Shown here: piece by piece, positions 39,309 through 52,359 of the stretch
How the letters are laid out: each line of letters opens with the position of its first letter
Numbering within the stretch: the first letter of the stretch is position 1
NCBI GenBank assembly: GCA_019096065.1
Contig: JAGUCH010000001.1
Span: 5,704,001-5,768,000, forward strand
From: Paracyclopina nana
Lineage: Eukaryota; Arthropoda; Copepoda; Cyclopoida; Cyclopettidae
Length of the DNA stretch: 64,000 nucleotides
Direction of reading: 5' to 3'
Translations under genes and position numbers: made by a program
Notes under the pieces: generated by a model
Told to the model about the DNA's origin: nothing
The model's input: the letters and a program-made list of their open reading frames with translations, nothing else
The model's database searches: none

Positions 39309-42300
39309 CGCGGTAAGACACTCGTTGATCATATCCTAATGAAGAATTTCTGCTCGTCTAAAAATACAGCATCATTTCAACATGGAAACGTGTGAAATGA
39401 ACTAGTTTGATGATGACAAAATTAGCTAAATCCTGCGGCATTATTTACCACACATCTCGATGAGAACGCAAAAATGGGAGTGATGAAACTACCTCCGCTA
39501 TCTTTAAATTGGCTTTTAAAAGCACATGGCATGCTAGGCTGCCATAAATAAGTCAAAGAAAATTACAAAATAGGTTGGTTGACCCGCTCTGGAGTTTCAA
39601 CACTTGGCATACGAGAATAAATCTTTGAGCAGCAAGGAAATTGTGTGACAATAACAACAATGTCCATGGTCAGGTCACAAGAAATAAAAGGTGAAGGTCC
39701 ATTTTTCACATTGCGAGCATTTTGTAAAATTCCATAACACATGGCCCTTGATTGTGTGACCAACACGCATTCAGCCTTAGCACCACCAAAAGACAAGACT
39801 AACAAAGATAGAGCAACACTTTCTTCAAAAAATGGCTGATGCCAGCTCAGCTACAATTAAGCTACATGAATATCAAGGCCTGCTTGGTGTGATCGATTCG
39901 AGGCCCATCGTGTCATAGTATTTTACACACTAATGACGTATTAATGCGCCCACACGTGCTCTGAAGTTACGACCTATTGCCATTTTACCAATTCATATAA
40001 AAACATTATGTGAGCACGTCAATTATTATGCCACGAAGGTCAGAACGGCTCAAAAGATTGGCTAGTAGCAAAATTAATATTGTACGCGATTATTCAAAAT
40101 CTCAATTACCAGCTGGCCAAGTGATGATTCTAATCTTCAAAGTTCAATTAAAAAACGTCACTCAACAACGTTTCCGGATAGACGATGTTTCAGCAATTCT
40201 TAAATAAAAGAAATAATAGGCAATAAAACCTCCCGAGGAAAGTGAAATGAACTACACGTCGAAGGAATTGGTTACATCCATGCTTGGCATTGAATTTTCT
40301 CCGGTTATTGGTTTTTTTGACAGCCCCGTCGTGCTCTTAAATTGGCCTAGGTCACAACACAAATATTTGGCATTGAAAGTAAAGGCGAGATTGACAGTTG
40401 TTGCTTAAAGGCAGAGTAGTATGTGTGCCGAACTCTCGGGTTTTTCTATTCATTTTAGCGTGTCAACAACAGACACACAAATGACGAGTGTGGCAAATCA
40501 AAAGTTCACACATTAGCCAGGCCAAGGCAAACTCGAAACATGAGGAGCAAAACGTTTCCAATCTATGAGGGAGAAAAAGTGGCGCCCAAAGTTCAAAGTA
40601 ACATGTAACTGGAGAAGATCCTTGCAGCAGCGCTATGACTGCAAAATGAGATTTCGCGCAAGTCATAAACCTTGCTGCTGCGGTTTGCCAAAAATCAGCC
40701 ATATAAATTGACTGCGTCGCTTTGGCTCAAAACGATTGATGACAAAAGGTGGCCAAAACCAAGGGTAAATACTTAAACAAGATAAAAATGGAGGAATGCA
40801 TATCGCCTTAAAAGCATGCTGTTGATTAGAACTTGTAAGATGCTTTTGCAACAGACAATTTGCCACCATACGTAAGCACCGAAAATGTACGATCGCGCTC
40901 AAAACCTCCTGGAAAACGAAATTAATAGGCTAGCAATCAATCATGACCCAATTGAAATGCGGGATATTGTGCAACAACTTTTTATGCGTTATGCATAGCT
41001 CGTATAAGAGACAAATGTGCGTTTTCCTCAGGAGTAAAGTGACTTCCTTTATTACAACATTTTTTCAGATGTCATGCCATGAAGAGTCTTCATAAATATC
41101 TAGATAACCCGAGATGTGGACCCAATTCAAGGCTAGACGAGGGAGTCGTTTAAAAGCGGCAAAGATCAAAAATGACATTGCAAGCTTTTAAAAGATACAG
41201 ACTATGAGTGACAAGCTACAATAAATGGATTCATGCTTTTTGTGGACTATGGAATCTTCGAGCACATACAACTCCAGGGGACGCTCTATTATTTTTTTTA
41301 CTTTATGTACATCACACTTCCATCGGCATCAAGCTCTATTCTTTCAATTTGTGCTATGAATGAATAAAACCATAAAGTCTTATCCTCCTCACTTCACAGC
41401 TATGCAGAAGAAGTAGTACAGAAGATATTGGTATAATGGATAACGGTGATTCTTTTAAATGTACGTTCACATTTCGGATGTCCTTAATTGAGACGAGACT
41501 GTTTTTCCTTCCCAGCAAATACGAGCGTTCTTATATGAAATTAAGTAGCATTGTGTGTCATAGTACTGCTAGCCATGGGAAAATTAGAAAAAGGGCCTTT
41601 GTCATAAATTCAATTTTTCAAAATGCATATTTTTTCAAAACAAGCAAGAATCTAAATGTCGAGTTACACAATTTATGGCTTCAATTAGGATTTCTATGGA
41701 CACCCAAGGGGCATTTGCGAGATTTTACCGCCTCAATAAAATGGGAAAATTGACACTTACAAACATTGCACAAGGAAAATATTTTCACTTCGTGGAATTT
41801 TAGGAAGGCATTGACAGAATAAAAAGATCAATCATCCCCTGCCTAAACAAAATGCCTTTTGCAGTTGCAGCAAGGAATACAACTATCAAAGTGGCAATCT
41901 CGACATTGAATGCAAGGTGCAAATCAAGTTAAATGGCGACAAAAGTCGTGATTTCTCGACTATGCTAAGGCCTATTTTTCGGCAAAGCAAAAAAATGTAT
42001 AATTGAAGGATTTAGATGGAGCGATGACGACGACGTGACCTTCCGTGCACTGTGGCCAATTTGTGAAGCCCACAATTTTCCGCAATTGCTAATGTCCGAA
42101 CTCACAGCAACGTCGTGTTCAAGTCCTTAAAAGTTTAATAGTTTTGAGAAGGCTTATCTGATCTTAACCTGAATAATGAACTGGTTAAGATGGTTGATGC
42201 ATGACGGTTTGCATCATTCCGAGTCAAAAGTTAATTATACTATGTGTACACAGATCAATGACTTGTGCTAACTTCTAATCCCAAGTCCTTGAGTTTTTAA

Positions 42301-43438
42301 ATCAACTAAAGGGTAAATAGGATGTGCAAAAATAATTACCTGATTTCTCCCTCGCAGCAATCAGCCTCAACAAACCCGGAAATGATCCCGTTTTCTGTGA
42401 TCCAGATTGGTTGCATTGAGTCAGGTTTCACGGGTCAAGCATAATGTTTACCTTTAGCGAGATGACCTTAGATGACTAATTTTCCCACAACTCGCGCATA
42501 GACTGATGATCCTCTTCGTGACTTGGCCAAAGGATGATATATGCCAAATATTACATTCCAAAGATGGCGTAAGTTCATCATCATCAAGATAAGTCGTGAG
42601 CTCGTCAAAACACGTGTGAGAATTCTAGCATCAATAGTTGTGAAAATGCCCCGTCAACTTTTTCGACGATGATGATGATGAATGGCTCGTGACCGAGCTT
42701 CCAATTCTTCTAATTTGGTCCCTACTGGTTCCTGTAAGGAAAAATCAACACAGTCAATTAGGACAATGCACCAAGCTGTTATCTATTTTCTCCTAACTTT
42801 AAAAGGGTTGTCGCCGGCTCGAAATCAGTCACAAAACATAGGATTCGATGCAACTTTTTCAAGCCGACTTTTCATCTAGCTCCACACGAACGACTCTTGG
42901 CACACATTGATGAACTACAGAGGGTAATGAAGCTGAGTGGACAAGCGTGGCGGATTTTTTTCAGTTAGGGGCTGATAAAGTCCGCAAAAAAAGACCCAAC
43001 AAAAAAGAGGTTAGGTTAAAAAGCCTTGTAACCAAGGAACTTGTCCACACTCCATTTCCCGAACAAAATCTGCCAAAAATCGGAAGCATTTCCGCACAAA
43101 ATTTAAAATTTACCTTAGCATCCCTTTCTTCATGTACGAGATTGGAGGGCCGAGTATGAAGACTTGTAAAGGCTGGCAGCGTTGCTTATTTTTCTTTTAC
43201 CCTCCTGTTCGAGTTGCTTAAGACTTTAGCTGAGCTAAGCTGATACCAATAGCTGAAATGATAGTGCTACCAGACAATCTTTACCAGCGTCACACATCTT
43301 CAAAAAAAGCCACATATGGGAAACACATTTATTAACTGCCCTCCCTCAACGAAGAGAAAATGGCTTTGCGTAGCATGACAGATCTTTAAATATTAGTGTA
43401 TAAGTTAAAGACCAGAGCAGATCTGGGATAAACATGAA

Positions 43439-43444
43439 TTTATT
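43439..43444 (-). terminator. Poly(A) signal AATAAA of timeless
   Basis: This canonical hexamer on the minus strand is about 70 nt downstream of the timeless stop codon at 43515. Confidence 0.6.
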
Positions 43445-43514
43445 ATATGATATACTCGAAAACCGAGATCTGGCTTGTTTAGCAAATAAAATCTTTAGTA
43501 GTTTGTAGACGAAG

Positions 43515-46500
43515 TCAATTTACTTGGTCACTATCATCAGAAATTTGCATTTTCTCCATGGAACTAGATGTGACATCTCCTGCAAGCACAAAAGTTGAAT
43601 GCAAAAAGCGCGCAAAGGACAATCAGGTTTTCTTATACCTCTATCGCTCACTTCTGAGAGCGAGGACGTAAGTCCAGACTGACACATGAGCTTGGGTTTC
43701 TCATCTGGAGGGGACATCATGCTCGTCCGTTTGGAAGTAAGAGCCACCTGAATCCAAGAGTTCGTAGGCGTGGGGCTTGAAGAACAAAAAAAAATATGGT
43801 AGACAACATTTCGAGCAAGAACTCAACCGCTTTTCAACTTACATGGCGAATGGAGTGAACTCCGGAACGCTACTGACTCCACAATCGGTCTCAGATCCAC
43901 CCGAAGAAAACGCTTTGGTAGTAGGAGACAACAGAGAAGATGATGTCCCCGTGTTGATGCCTTCGTCGTAACTAGAGCAGGGAGGCTTCGGTTGCTCCTT
44001 GGTTTGGCCAAAGTTGTTCTGGAGGGCTGAAGCTGTTTCTAAGAAAGAAAGGTCCATTTTCAGCTCGTCTTTCCGCAGGGGCCCCACTTTCAAGGCCAAG
44101 TTGTAGAGATGATCCGCTGACCAAAAGTGGGGGATTCGAGGGAAACATTTTCCCACGTCAGTGGCAAGGTGAAAGCCCAATTTATGGAGGAGGAGCATAA
44201 AGGTCTCGGTCTGGAGACCACTCTCTTGATTTTTGTTCCACGCCACCATTGGTATGGATTGGTTGATGACTGTAGGAAATAGAGGAAAATTAACCATAAT
44301 TCAAGTAAGAATAGTTTTCTTTTCAAAAGCTTCGAAGAGGATAACAAAAGCATCAGATTGCACTTACAATTAAAATGATATGGTACTGGCTCCAAACTTT
44401 CTCCATCAGGCTTGAACAAGTCATTGCAGTTGGCTTTCACGCAACAAGCATCAAGCAAGGTTTGCTGAAGCCAAGTGAGCAGGCAAGCCTTGCCCTGTTT
44501 CTTCAATAGCTCTGTAAAGCAAAAGGTAGCCGAATGACAGGCTTATTCTCATACGAAATATTGCAAAATCGCTGGGAAAGAAGTAATAGATGAAGCAGAA
44601 AGAAAAGAATTACCCTTGAGTGTCTCTATTTGGTCCTTATTTTGGGCGTTGAGGTCATGTACATTTTCAATATCGGTGTCATGCCCCTCTGAGTCGCATC
44701 TTTCGCTACCGACCTCGACCACAACACTGCCTTCGTGTTCAGTCTTGCACGTAGTCAGCTATAAGATAATAAAGGGGGCTTAGGAAGAGGTCTCTGAAGA
44801 ACGCAACTGCACCAGAATAAGTATAACGGAGTGAAGCAGTGATGAACTAGTATGTATACAACTATGCTAAAGACATAGTATATTATGTATAATGAAGTGT
44901 TAATTTAAAAAATGCTTGGTATTAGTGAGCAAGTTTAAAGCCACACGGTTTTTTTGAAGCGTGACAAAACTAATACACCGAGAATGAATAAATAAGAGTG
45001 AAAACGGAAAAAGTAAGAGCGAAAAAACCCACCAAAGCTATAAGTGATCTTATTCAAATTAATTAATTACAAAACCTACTTTTTTGCCAAAGTCAAAAAG
45101 CCTTACCACCGACTTCATGTACATCATGTTCATGTACTGAGCTAGTGATATGATTCCTTGCGACAAGAGGGCCTGGATGACGGCCAACCTAGTCTTGGTC
45201 ACGTTCGAACTCCTTTTGTACATCTCAATGACGCATCCAACCGGGTCCGGAGTATCCTCGAACTGAGTGTAGTACTGGTACAAATTATCAAGCTGGCTCC
45301 GTGTGAAGCCGTTCTCATCGACAGCCTCGGAGTTGTTGATGCATTCGAGCAAATTTGATGCGAATGCGTGAGGCCGGAGGCCGATGGTTGACAAAAACTT
45401 TTGAATCACATACTCGATCAGGTCGGCCCAATCTTCGCAAATTTCAACGTCGTCCTGAAAAGCATAAGTGGATTTTTGTGTTAAGCGAGGAGTAGGGTTA
45501 TTAGGACTTTGGCCGGGAGGAAAGCATGCTGTTGACACTTCCGAGTGTCGGGACAACAAGTTTAACTTATTCGCTAAAGCATAGCATGTACAAAATGAGC
45601 TAAGTCGTGGTGCGCTTTAGTGAGTGGATACTCAACCAACCACCACTAGGCTGCCGGACAGACTTAAAGAAACAACACTTATGAAACCCCCAAGGGACAT
45701 TGCTCCTACAACACAGACAACCTCGATCAAAACGAGAACTATGAGCGAGGCTCAGGGTTAGATGATGCAAAAATCATATCCGTGAACTTTCCGCATATTT
45801 CTCCTATTGAAGGATTTCATGGAAGTGCGCAACAGGAGAGAGAAGCTCCCGCGGAACACTTGGACGAATGTTAAAAAGCTTATCATGAGACCAGCTATCA
45901 CTTTTTCCTGTGAGGAGCAATGAGCTGCTGCAAAAGTTTTAGCTTTTCATACAGGATAGGAAGACAATAAACAAATAGCAAACGTCAGTTACATTTTTCT
46001 CCGATAGCTGAAAGGCAAAAAATGCAGTGTTTGTTTTTTTCAAAAGCGAACAATGATGCCTAGACTACTTACTCGTTCCCAGATGTCTGAAAAGGTCTCC
46101 AAGACTTGGGGTATAAAGAGGGTTTCGGGAGTTTTCAGGTCCCCAGACACGTGATGCATCATGGTGAAGACGCAATCATTCACAGCCTCGGAATTCGTGT
46201 CGAAAGTCTCCAAAAGCTGTCCATATTGCCTCATGACCTCAACAGTTGCAAACCTGATGATGAATAAACGCATGACTTAATGTAGGTCACATGTGAGCTT
46301 TACAAAGATGCTAATATTTCGCAGTTTTGGCTATTACTCCAGCATCAAATATCGCTATCGTTATTGTGACAGTAGTGTTTTCGGATTGGGGTCATGAGCT
46401 TTTGGAATGTCAAGGTTTCACTATCCACATGAATGTAAATGTGAAGTGCAAATTAAAGTTAAATTTCAAGATTCTAATGGCCCTTAATCGTCTTTTTTTC

Positions 46501-49500
46501 AAATAGGTAAATCAATATAATAACGAATCGAATTCTTACTCCTTAAAAGCTTGTCAAGGTATCAATTTTATATGAAACGTGATCTGTGTTCACATGTTCA
46601 CAGGTATAAATAATGAAAACCGAAGAAATTGGAAAAATCGAAATTTGGCCTTGCCAATTCTCAAGAATCGATCGAAGGAGCGTGATTTATGGGCATGTTA
46701 CTCACTGTTGGAGATGTGCAGTCATGATGTCCACGTCCATCTTAGTATTTTCAATCATGACTAAGAGGGCGTGATTTCCGCAAATGACATCGTTCAAGTA
46801 CTGCCTCATTTGCAAGCTCGAGTTGTATCTTCTTATGAGCAGCAAGAAGAGTTGGCGAAGGTCCCGCATGCCACATACTGCCAATTGAATTTTGCGCAAC
46901 TTTTCTTTGTCCTCATCGGCAAAATGAGAGAATTTTGCATAGGTCTGAAGGGTCTGGATGAACTCTCTTAATGCAGTGACTACTAGGTGGATCCGACGCA
47001 GATGGGGCCGGAGATCAACGGCGCGTTCGCGCTGCTCACGAACAGCCAGCTCAAGCTCTTCAAAGAACCGAACGCCTTCGTAGGTGAGATAGGCTATCGT
47101 TTCCACTGACAAAACGGGCCTAAAAAATAAGCTTTCACGTATTAGATTTCCATTTCAATAGATGATAGATAAGCTTCGTTTGTCAGATGCTAGCAAAAAA
47201 TGAATTGCAGTATGGCATGGGTAAAATTCTCTAAGCCTCCCCCTCAAAAAGTGCCCATTGCCTTCATAAGACGCATCAAATTTGAAAATAAGTCTTTACC
47301 CAATTTGTTCCAATTCAACTTCAAGTTGAGAAGCAAATTTGAGGAAATATGTGATGAGCCACAAGAAGTGGGATTTGTCAATATCTGGATTCTCATCAGA
47401 CATGAGCTGCAATCTCAGGTCGGTCACCAGGGAGGAGTATCCTTTAAGCAAAAAGTCGACTGTGAACTCCTTCAGCAAATCCGCAATATCCTCGTCTGTA
47501 GGTACATGGTGTACCAATGCTTTGACCTACAATCAGAAGCTTAGTTAGCCATCAGTGGGTAAAAAGTAGATTCAGTTCGAGCTTACTTTCAATCTCTTCG
47601 ACTTGGAGCGCTCAATCAACTTTTTTCTCCTCAGCTCGCGCTTTTCGGCAGCAGAAATGATTTTCTTTTTTGGTCTTGGTTTTTGCAGATTCGTATGCGG
47701 GGTCACGTTGCGTTTCCGTCCCATGTCTTCGTCATTGCTCGAGGTAGAGTTTGATTCCTGCTGCTCTGAAGTAACCTGCGTCTTGGGCTTCAGGTTGGCT
47801 TGCGCACTGACATATCCATAGCCCTCTTCCGAGCTCTCCTTTTTGTGGTGATGATCATTTTTGCCACTAATGTCCATGTCTTGGCTATCCTTCAAGTCGC
47901 AATGAGAGCTTGCAGAACTGCTCGTTTCGGAGTTGCCCTTAATGGCTTTTGTGGAGCATGTGGAAACAGCCTTTATCGAGGAGATCGACTCAGTATCTTT
48001 CTGCTGCTCTTTTGAGATCATATTTAGCTTCACTGTCAGAGCCTGCGACTGAGGAGTCATGGAGGAGTCCGAGCCCTCTTTTCCTGTCAACGGGGTCATC
48101 GGAGTTGAGCTCAAGCCACTGTCCGTGTCAAGAGCTTTTTTACGCTTGAAGCTTCCAACTGAGGTGTTATCTACGCAAAAAAAGATTTTAATTGCACATT
48201 TTCTTCAATCGGTTCGCAAAATAGTTGTGATGATGAGAGTGAAGTGAGCTTCGACATGTCACCAAAGATTCGCATTCAGCTTCACAAAACTCTAGGCAAA
48301 GTACTCGACTAAATTCTTAATTTTTACCTGAACCCGAAGGCCTGATATGATGATTCCCTTCCATAGCTGCTCTCTTTTTCGGGGGTTCTTTGCACGAGTC
48401 CGAGGAGACGTCAGACCTCATCTCCACGTCAGATGCAATCACAAAGGTGACTGCATCAAATATAGCCTTTGTCGTGTTGGTAGGTGTGGATTGCCTAGAA
48501 GAGTTCTCTTCTCCAGTCGGTGAAGAGGGTTTTTTCTTAGGGCTCAGATTCTTGGGCTCCACATCGCCGCCGTTCGTCTCGTTTAGCGATTCGGGAGAAG
48601 ATGCCTCGCCAGTGGCTGAAATTTTGAAATTTTTGGCTAAAGTAGCCGTATTTTAAGAAAATGTTTGGCAAGCAACCAGCACATGCCCAGGGAAAAGAAG
48701 TGTTTGAGTTTTTTAGTTGGCATGATCAAAATCAATCAATTGCACTTGATCGCCGCCAAGGGGGGAAACTTTTAATTTGCTGTCCTTAGCAGTTTGCAGA
48801 AGACAGTTTGAGAAGTGTGATTACATAATGCCCTGTTTGCAAATCAGCAGAAATGAATCAAGGTAGTTGGACCAAAGAGTATAAGATACGTACATCCGCA
48901 GGTGCCCTTGTCAGAGTGATTTCCACTACCGTGTCCGTTTCCATCAGATGAGTCATCCGTGGAATTGGGCTCGGTGGAGGTCAACACAGACGACGAGCAG
49001 CATCCATTTCCGTCTTGGTGATTATGCGGGGTGGTGTTGCTTTCATTGTCTTCAGAACTCTCCGAAAGGGAGCTCTCCAGCCAAATATTCAGCAAGCGCT
49101 CAAGAGTGCTCACATGCTGGTCCTTGTACACCAAAGCAATCAGCTGTACCAAGGGCGTGCTCCTAGAAAAATGTGGGGGCAATAACAGTTATTGTATCAT
49201 GGCCAAGAGCAATCTATGTCCAATTTATTGGCTTTTTGTAGGTGATCGAGTTGCAGCTAAATATAAAGTTGATGATCAAGTAGGTCAACTAAATATTGAA
49301 AGTTTGAACACATTGAAGGAAAAAGTGCGTGGAGGCAAATCTCTGCCTTTGCATCCCTTTTCCTCAATCCAATTGACCTGATTTTATATACTATCAAAAA
49401 TATCGAGTCATTGATCAGACCTTGAACTCACCACATTTTGAAGTCAATAGACTCGATGAGGCTCATGATGACACTGTCGAGGTTGTGGGCAAAGAGGTTC

Positions 49501-50306
49501 CACAAAATCTGGTGCTGTCTTCGAATATTGTTGGAGGAGGAATTGTTTTTGGCAGAGGCTAAATTAGCGTCTCCTACTCCATAGGCATCCTCTTCAAGCG
49601 GGGTCTCTCCGTCGCCGCTGTTAGCATCTCCATCCCCGTTTGTGCTAATCGGACTCTCCGTGGTATTGGTATCGGTGTTGGTTGACGTCGGAACATTTGG
49701 CCTCATTTCGGGAATGTGCAGTATGTTTCTCAATAGAGTGACGCAAGCGACTACGCATTGTCGCTCAGAGAGGTCTTGATTAGCTTTGTTGACGATCCGT
49801 TCGACATGCTGCAAAATAGACTTGGAGACGCGAGGATCGAGGAAAATGCTCTTCAGATCGGACAGGTGCTGTTTGAGCTCAAAAATGGTCTGGGCTCCCT
49901 CATCTGACCTCTCAACGTCTGGGCAGGCGAAGAGACACTCGAGGGGAGTGGTCAAATCAACGAGAAGCCTGGAGGAGGAAAACGCAGCAGCATTAGTCTA
50001 AATATCTAAAAATAGGAGAGCTTTTGCCAATGCTTACTTCACTGTGGCTGAGAAGACCTCCCACGACTCCTCATTGGTACTTTCAACAATGATCGGGGCA
50101 AGATCCTTATGGGCGATTTGAGAGAAGCCTAGCTTGCGCCTGAATGTCCTGAGTGACTTGTCTTCGGCAGCGAGCTTGGTGCACATTCGCACCAACGTGC
50201 ATTTCGCATCAGGAGCAATCTTGTACTTGTCTCCAATGTAGAAGCCAAGCTGGTGCTGGCCCATATGGGAGGCCGAGTCCTCCGGGGCAACGTACATCCA
50301 ATCCAT
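43515..50306 (-). CDS. tim: Circadian clock protein TIMELESS (insect type, d-TIM)
   Basis: TIM dimerises with PERIOD in the negative arm of the circadian clock. Fourteen coding exons are 50306-50038 (exon begins 50428), 49968-49432, 49162-48894, 48615-48328, 48170-47587, 47526-47300, 47119-46706, 46253-46073, 45454-45107, 44758-44614, 44511-44368, 44269-43843, 43775-43639 and 43579-43515. All join in phase to 1344 aa, close to the fly protein. Key matches are MDWMYVAPE at the start; [50 protein letters not shown] followed by the serine-rich [13 protein letters not shown] phosphorylation region; a bipartite basic nuclear signal ([21 protein letters not shown]); [60 protein letters not shown]; and [13 protein letters not shown]. 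It is the d-TIM type, not the replication-fork Timeout. The MDWM start matches fly S-TIM; an in-frame upstream exon could extend it. Confidence 0.95.
45455..46705 (-). other. Larger timeless introns around exon 46073-46253
   Basis: The introns at 45455-46072 (618 nt) and 46254-46705 (452 nt) contain no coding sequence that I can support. Other timeless introns are mostly 52-350 nt. Confidence 0.75.
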
Positions 50307-51368
50307 GAGGAGGCGTTTATTGTCGAGGTTTCCGATTTCTTGAGTAATCAAGCTGAACTCGGACTCTTCGAGGTCACTGTTCAAGCCGCACGGATCTTCG
50401 CAGACTTCTTCGTTGGAATCTCCTGATTCTACATAAAAGAAAGCTTAGCGGTTTTTTAAACATCCCCAAGTGAGTTCACTGGCAAAATAAGGTACGGAAC
50501 AGCTACACAAAAGGAGGCATATTTTCAAAAGGAAGTTACTGATCGTTAATTGCTGTCCGTTAAAAATGAGGCCAATTAGCAACCACATCTTGAGCAAAGA
50601 AGGTTCGACGACACACTGCCGACTATTATCAAGATTGTCAAAGGCCAAGAACATTGATGGAATCGCTAATCGACTTCTGAAGACCGTTGAGTTATTCAAC
50701 TCTGAGAAACGAAGAGGAAAGGGCGGACTCGTATTTTGAGGCAGCAGTATTTACCTTTAACATTTCAGCGTCCGATTCACGGCGATCAAAAGACGAACAT
50801 GGTGACAAAAACAATCGCTGAGTAGATGAACACATGTAGTATATTAGTTATGTAGCTTGGCTGGGAGTTAAGGTTTAAGCCGGACAGAAGTGTAACAGCT
50901 AAAAGTACTTGACTAGAAGCAGGTTATACCTTGAAGCACAGCAAACAGAACGATGCGGATTTCCGCGGCAACCGAGGAAGACAGCATCGGCGCGCATCGG
51001 CGGCGGCTGGAAACCAAATCCTTTGGAAAACTCGGGGGCATCGTACTAAGGAAATCAGTGGGAGATATAGTTGAGTGGGCATCAGCAGGACCCGTGGCGG
51101 TCACAGCTTTATTAATTGTGTCTTCATCAGCCATAATGACGGTGCTCAGCATCGTGTCGATCAACGAAGTGGCTGGGTAGACCTCAGTGGTAGTCTTATT
51201 CATGTTATCGTCCTCGGACCAGACTCTATGTCTAAGACTGCTATGATTGTTGGCACTGCAGAAGAAGTTGAGGTCGCCGATGACCTCGGAGGGCAGAAGA
51301 AGCAGGCCATGTCTCACTAGTCCGTATCTAACGCCGCGCATCTCGCGAGAATTTATTATCTCTCCCAT
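50307..51368 (-). other. tim: Possible N-terminal extension or 5' leader of timeless
   Basis: The frame of the MDWM exon stays open up to its acceptor at 50428 (tttatgtag). A candidate upstream exon, 51368-50930, ends CAAG|gtataa in the matching phase and is open from an ATG at 51368 (MGEIINSREMRGV) with A at -3. Joined, it would add 187 residues. I do not recognise the added sequence. Fly TIM is known in long and short forms differing by 23 N-terminal residues, so an alternative start is plausible, but a non-coding leader is equally possible. The intron is 50429-50929. Confidence 0.45.
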
Positions 51369-51882
51369 TTCCTAGACCAAACTCCAATTTAGATATCATA
51401 CTTCTTAGGAACATGCCGGACTCAACGCGCAACACATACGACAGCAGCGGCTCGTAGAAGCTGTTCTTGAATTCCAAACTAGTGGTGGTGCCTTCGAAAT
51501 GATAACGAGCTGATTAAGCCACGAAACGCTGACTTTGCAAGTCTTTCAAGCAACATAAAGAATTTCGATCAAATCAAAATGTACTTTGAGGCGGCGTTTT
51601 CCATCGAGGCAGCAGATCAATATTGTGCATCGTAAGAGAGCTACAAGGCCTTTCATAAAATTGGACAATTGAAAATGGAAGCAACTCTAGTAGAGATTTC
51701 TTACTTTGATAAAAAAAACGCAAAAAACGTTGGCACGCTTCGGGAATACTGATCAAATTAGTATTTGCCGCTTTAAGTTTGAACAGCTTCCATTAACCAT
51801 GCAGCGCATGTAGTAGCGATTTGAACACCGGCGGGATCCAAGCAAAAAAATGGAGAGAGCCAGAAGAAGCAAGGAAAATGTT

Positions 51883-52359
51883 TTAGCTTGATTCTCCCGG
51901 CGCCTCTTGCACTATAAAAGTAGTAACCTCTAGATCTCCGTCCTGAACTTTCGCAGCTTCCGAGTCCGTGATCAGGCCCACCCACTGATGCAGACACCTA
52001 TGGTCAGCTAGGATTCGCTCAATGATTGACACAGGGTCTTTGGTCAGGCTAAGCCTGTCGTAGAGCCACCGCACCACAGTGACGGGGTTGACTCTTCCGT
52101 CACTATTTTCTTCGCCATTGCTACTACTGTTGCTGCTTTTCGACAGCTTGGTAAAGCTGTGCAAATTGTGCACGAGTGAGTTGACCAGGCTCCGATCGGA
52201 TCTTTGAGGCACTACTGAAAATCCGAATCCGGATGTCTTGCTCGACTCCCTCACTGATTTGTCCAGAAGCGTTAGTGTCTGGCAATGCTGGCCTTGACAA
52301 ACTCTACAGTGCAGAGACTTGGACCGTGAGTGAGCACAGAGCTTGAGCTCATTGGCCAT
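51883..52359 (-). CDS. Unrecognised 158-aa protein
   Basis: I cannot assign a family. The ORF starts at the ATG at 52359 (MANELKLCAHSRSKSLHC). The N-terminus is Cys/His-rich (CAHSRSKSLHCRVCQGQHC), possibly metal-binding. A Ser/Asn-rich spacer (SSNSSSNGEENSD) follows. The C-terminal half looks globular and helical (NPVTVVRWLYDRLSL, IIERILADHRCLHQWVGLI). No membrane segment is seen. A good acceptor (ctcttcttctcaag) lies 20 nt before the ATG, and a strong donor (CTCAAG|gtaagtcag, near 52974) lies 600 nt upstream in a CCAAT-bearing region, so a spliced 5' leader is likely. The gene is upstream of timeless on the same strand and may be a separate gene or an alternative upstream part of it. Confidence 0.55.
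   Translation of the reverse strand: MANELKLCAHSRSKSLHCRVCQGQHCQTLTLLDKSVRESSKTSGFGFSVVPQRSDRSLVNSLVHNLHSFTKLSKSSNSSSNGEENSDGRVNPVTVVRWLYDRLSLTKDPVSIIERILADHRCLHQWVGLITDSEAAKVQDGDLEVTTFIVQEAPGESS

Larger units (their letters stand above)
30751..43514. other. 12.8 kb gene-poor region
   Basis: The sequence is A+T-rich with no exon chain that I can support on either strand. It holds a short perfect hairpin (31744-31777), a long palindrome (37050-37393), an (ATT)n run near 37577-37597 and a foldback transposon (38543-39308), listed separately. It may carry regulatory sequence of the PDZ gene or downstream sequence of timeless. Confidence 0.6.

Noticed and set aside
41436-41753. 105-codon plus-strand ORF
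   Set aside because: Same reasons; no promoter-like patch, conserved motif or supporting exon.
43515-50306. Assignment to the replication protein Timeout/Tof1 instead of clock TIM
   Set aside because: The [22 protein letters not shown] and [14 protein letters not shown] blocks and the MDW start follow the insect clock protein, not Timeout.
50953-51320. Plus-strand ORFs of 75-81 codons
   Set aside because: They are antisense shadows of the candidate timeless leader exon.
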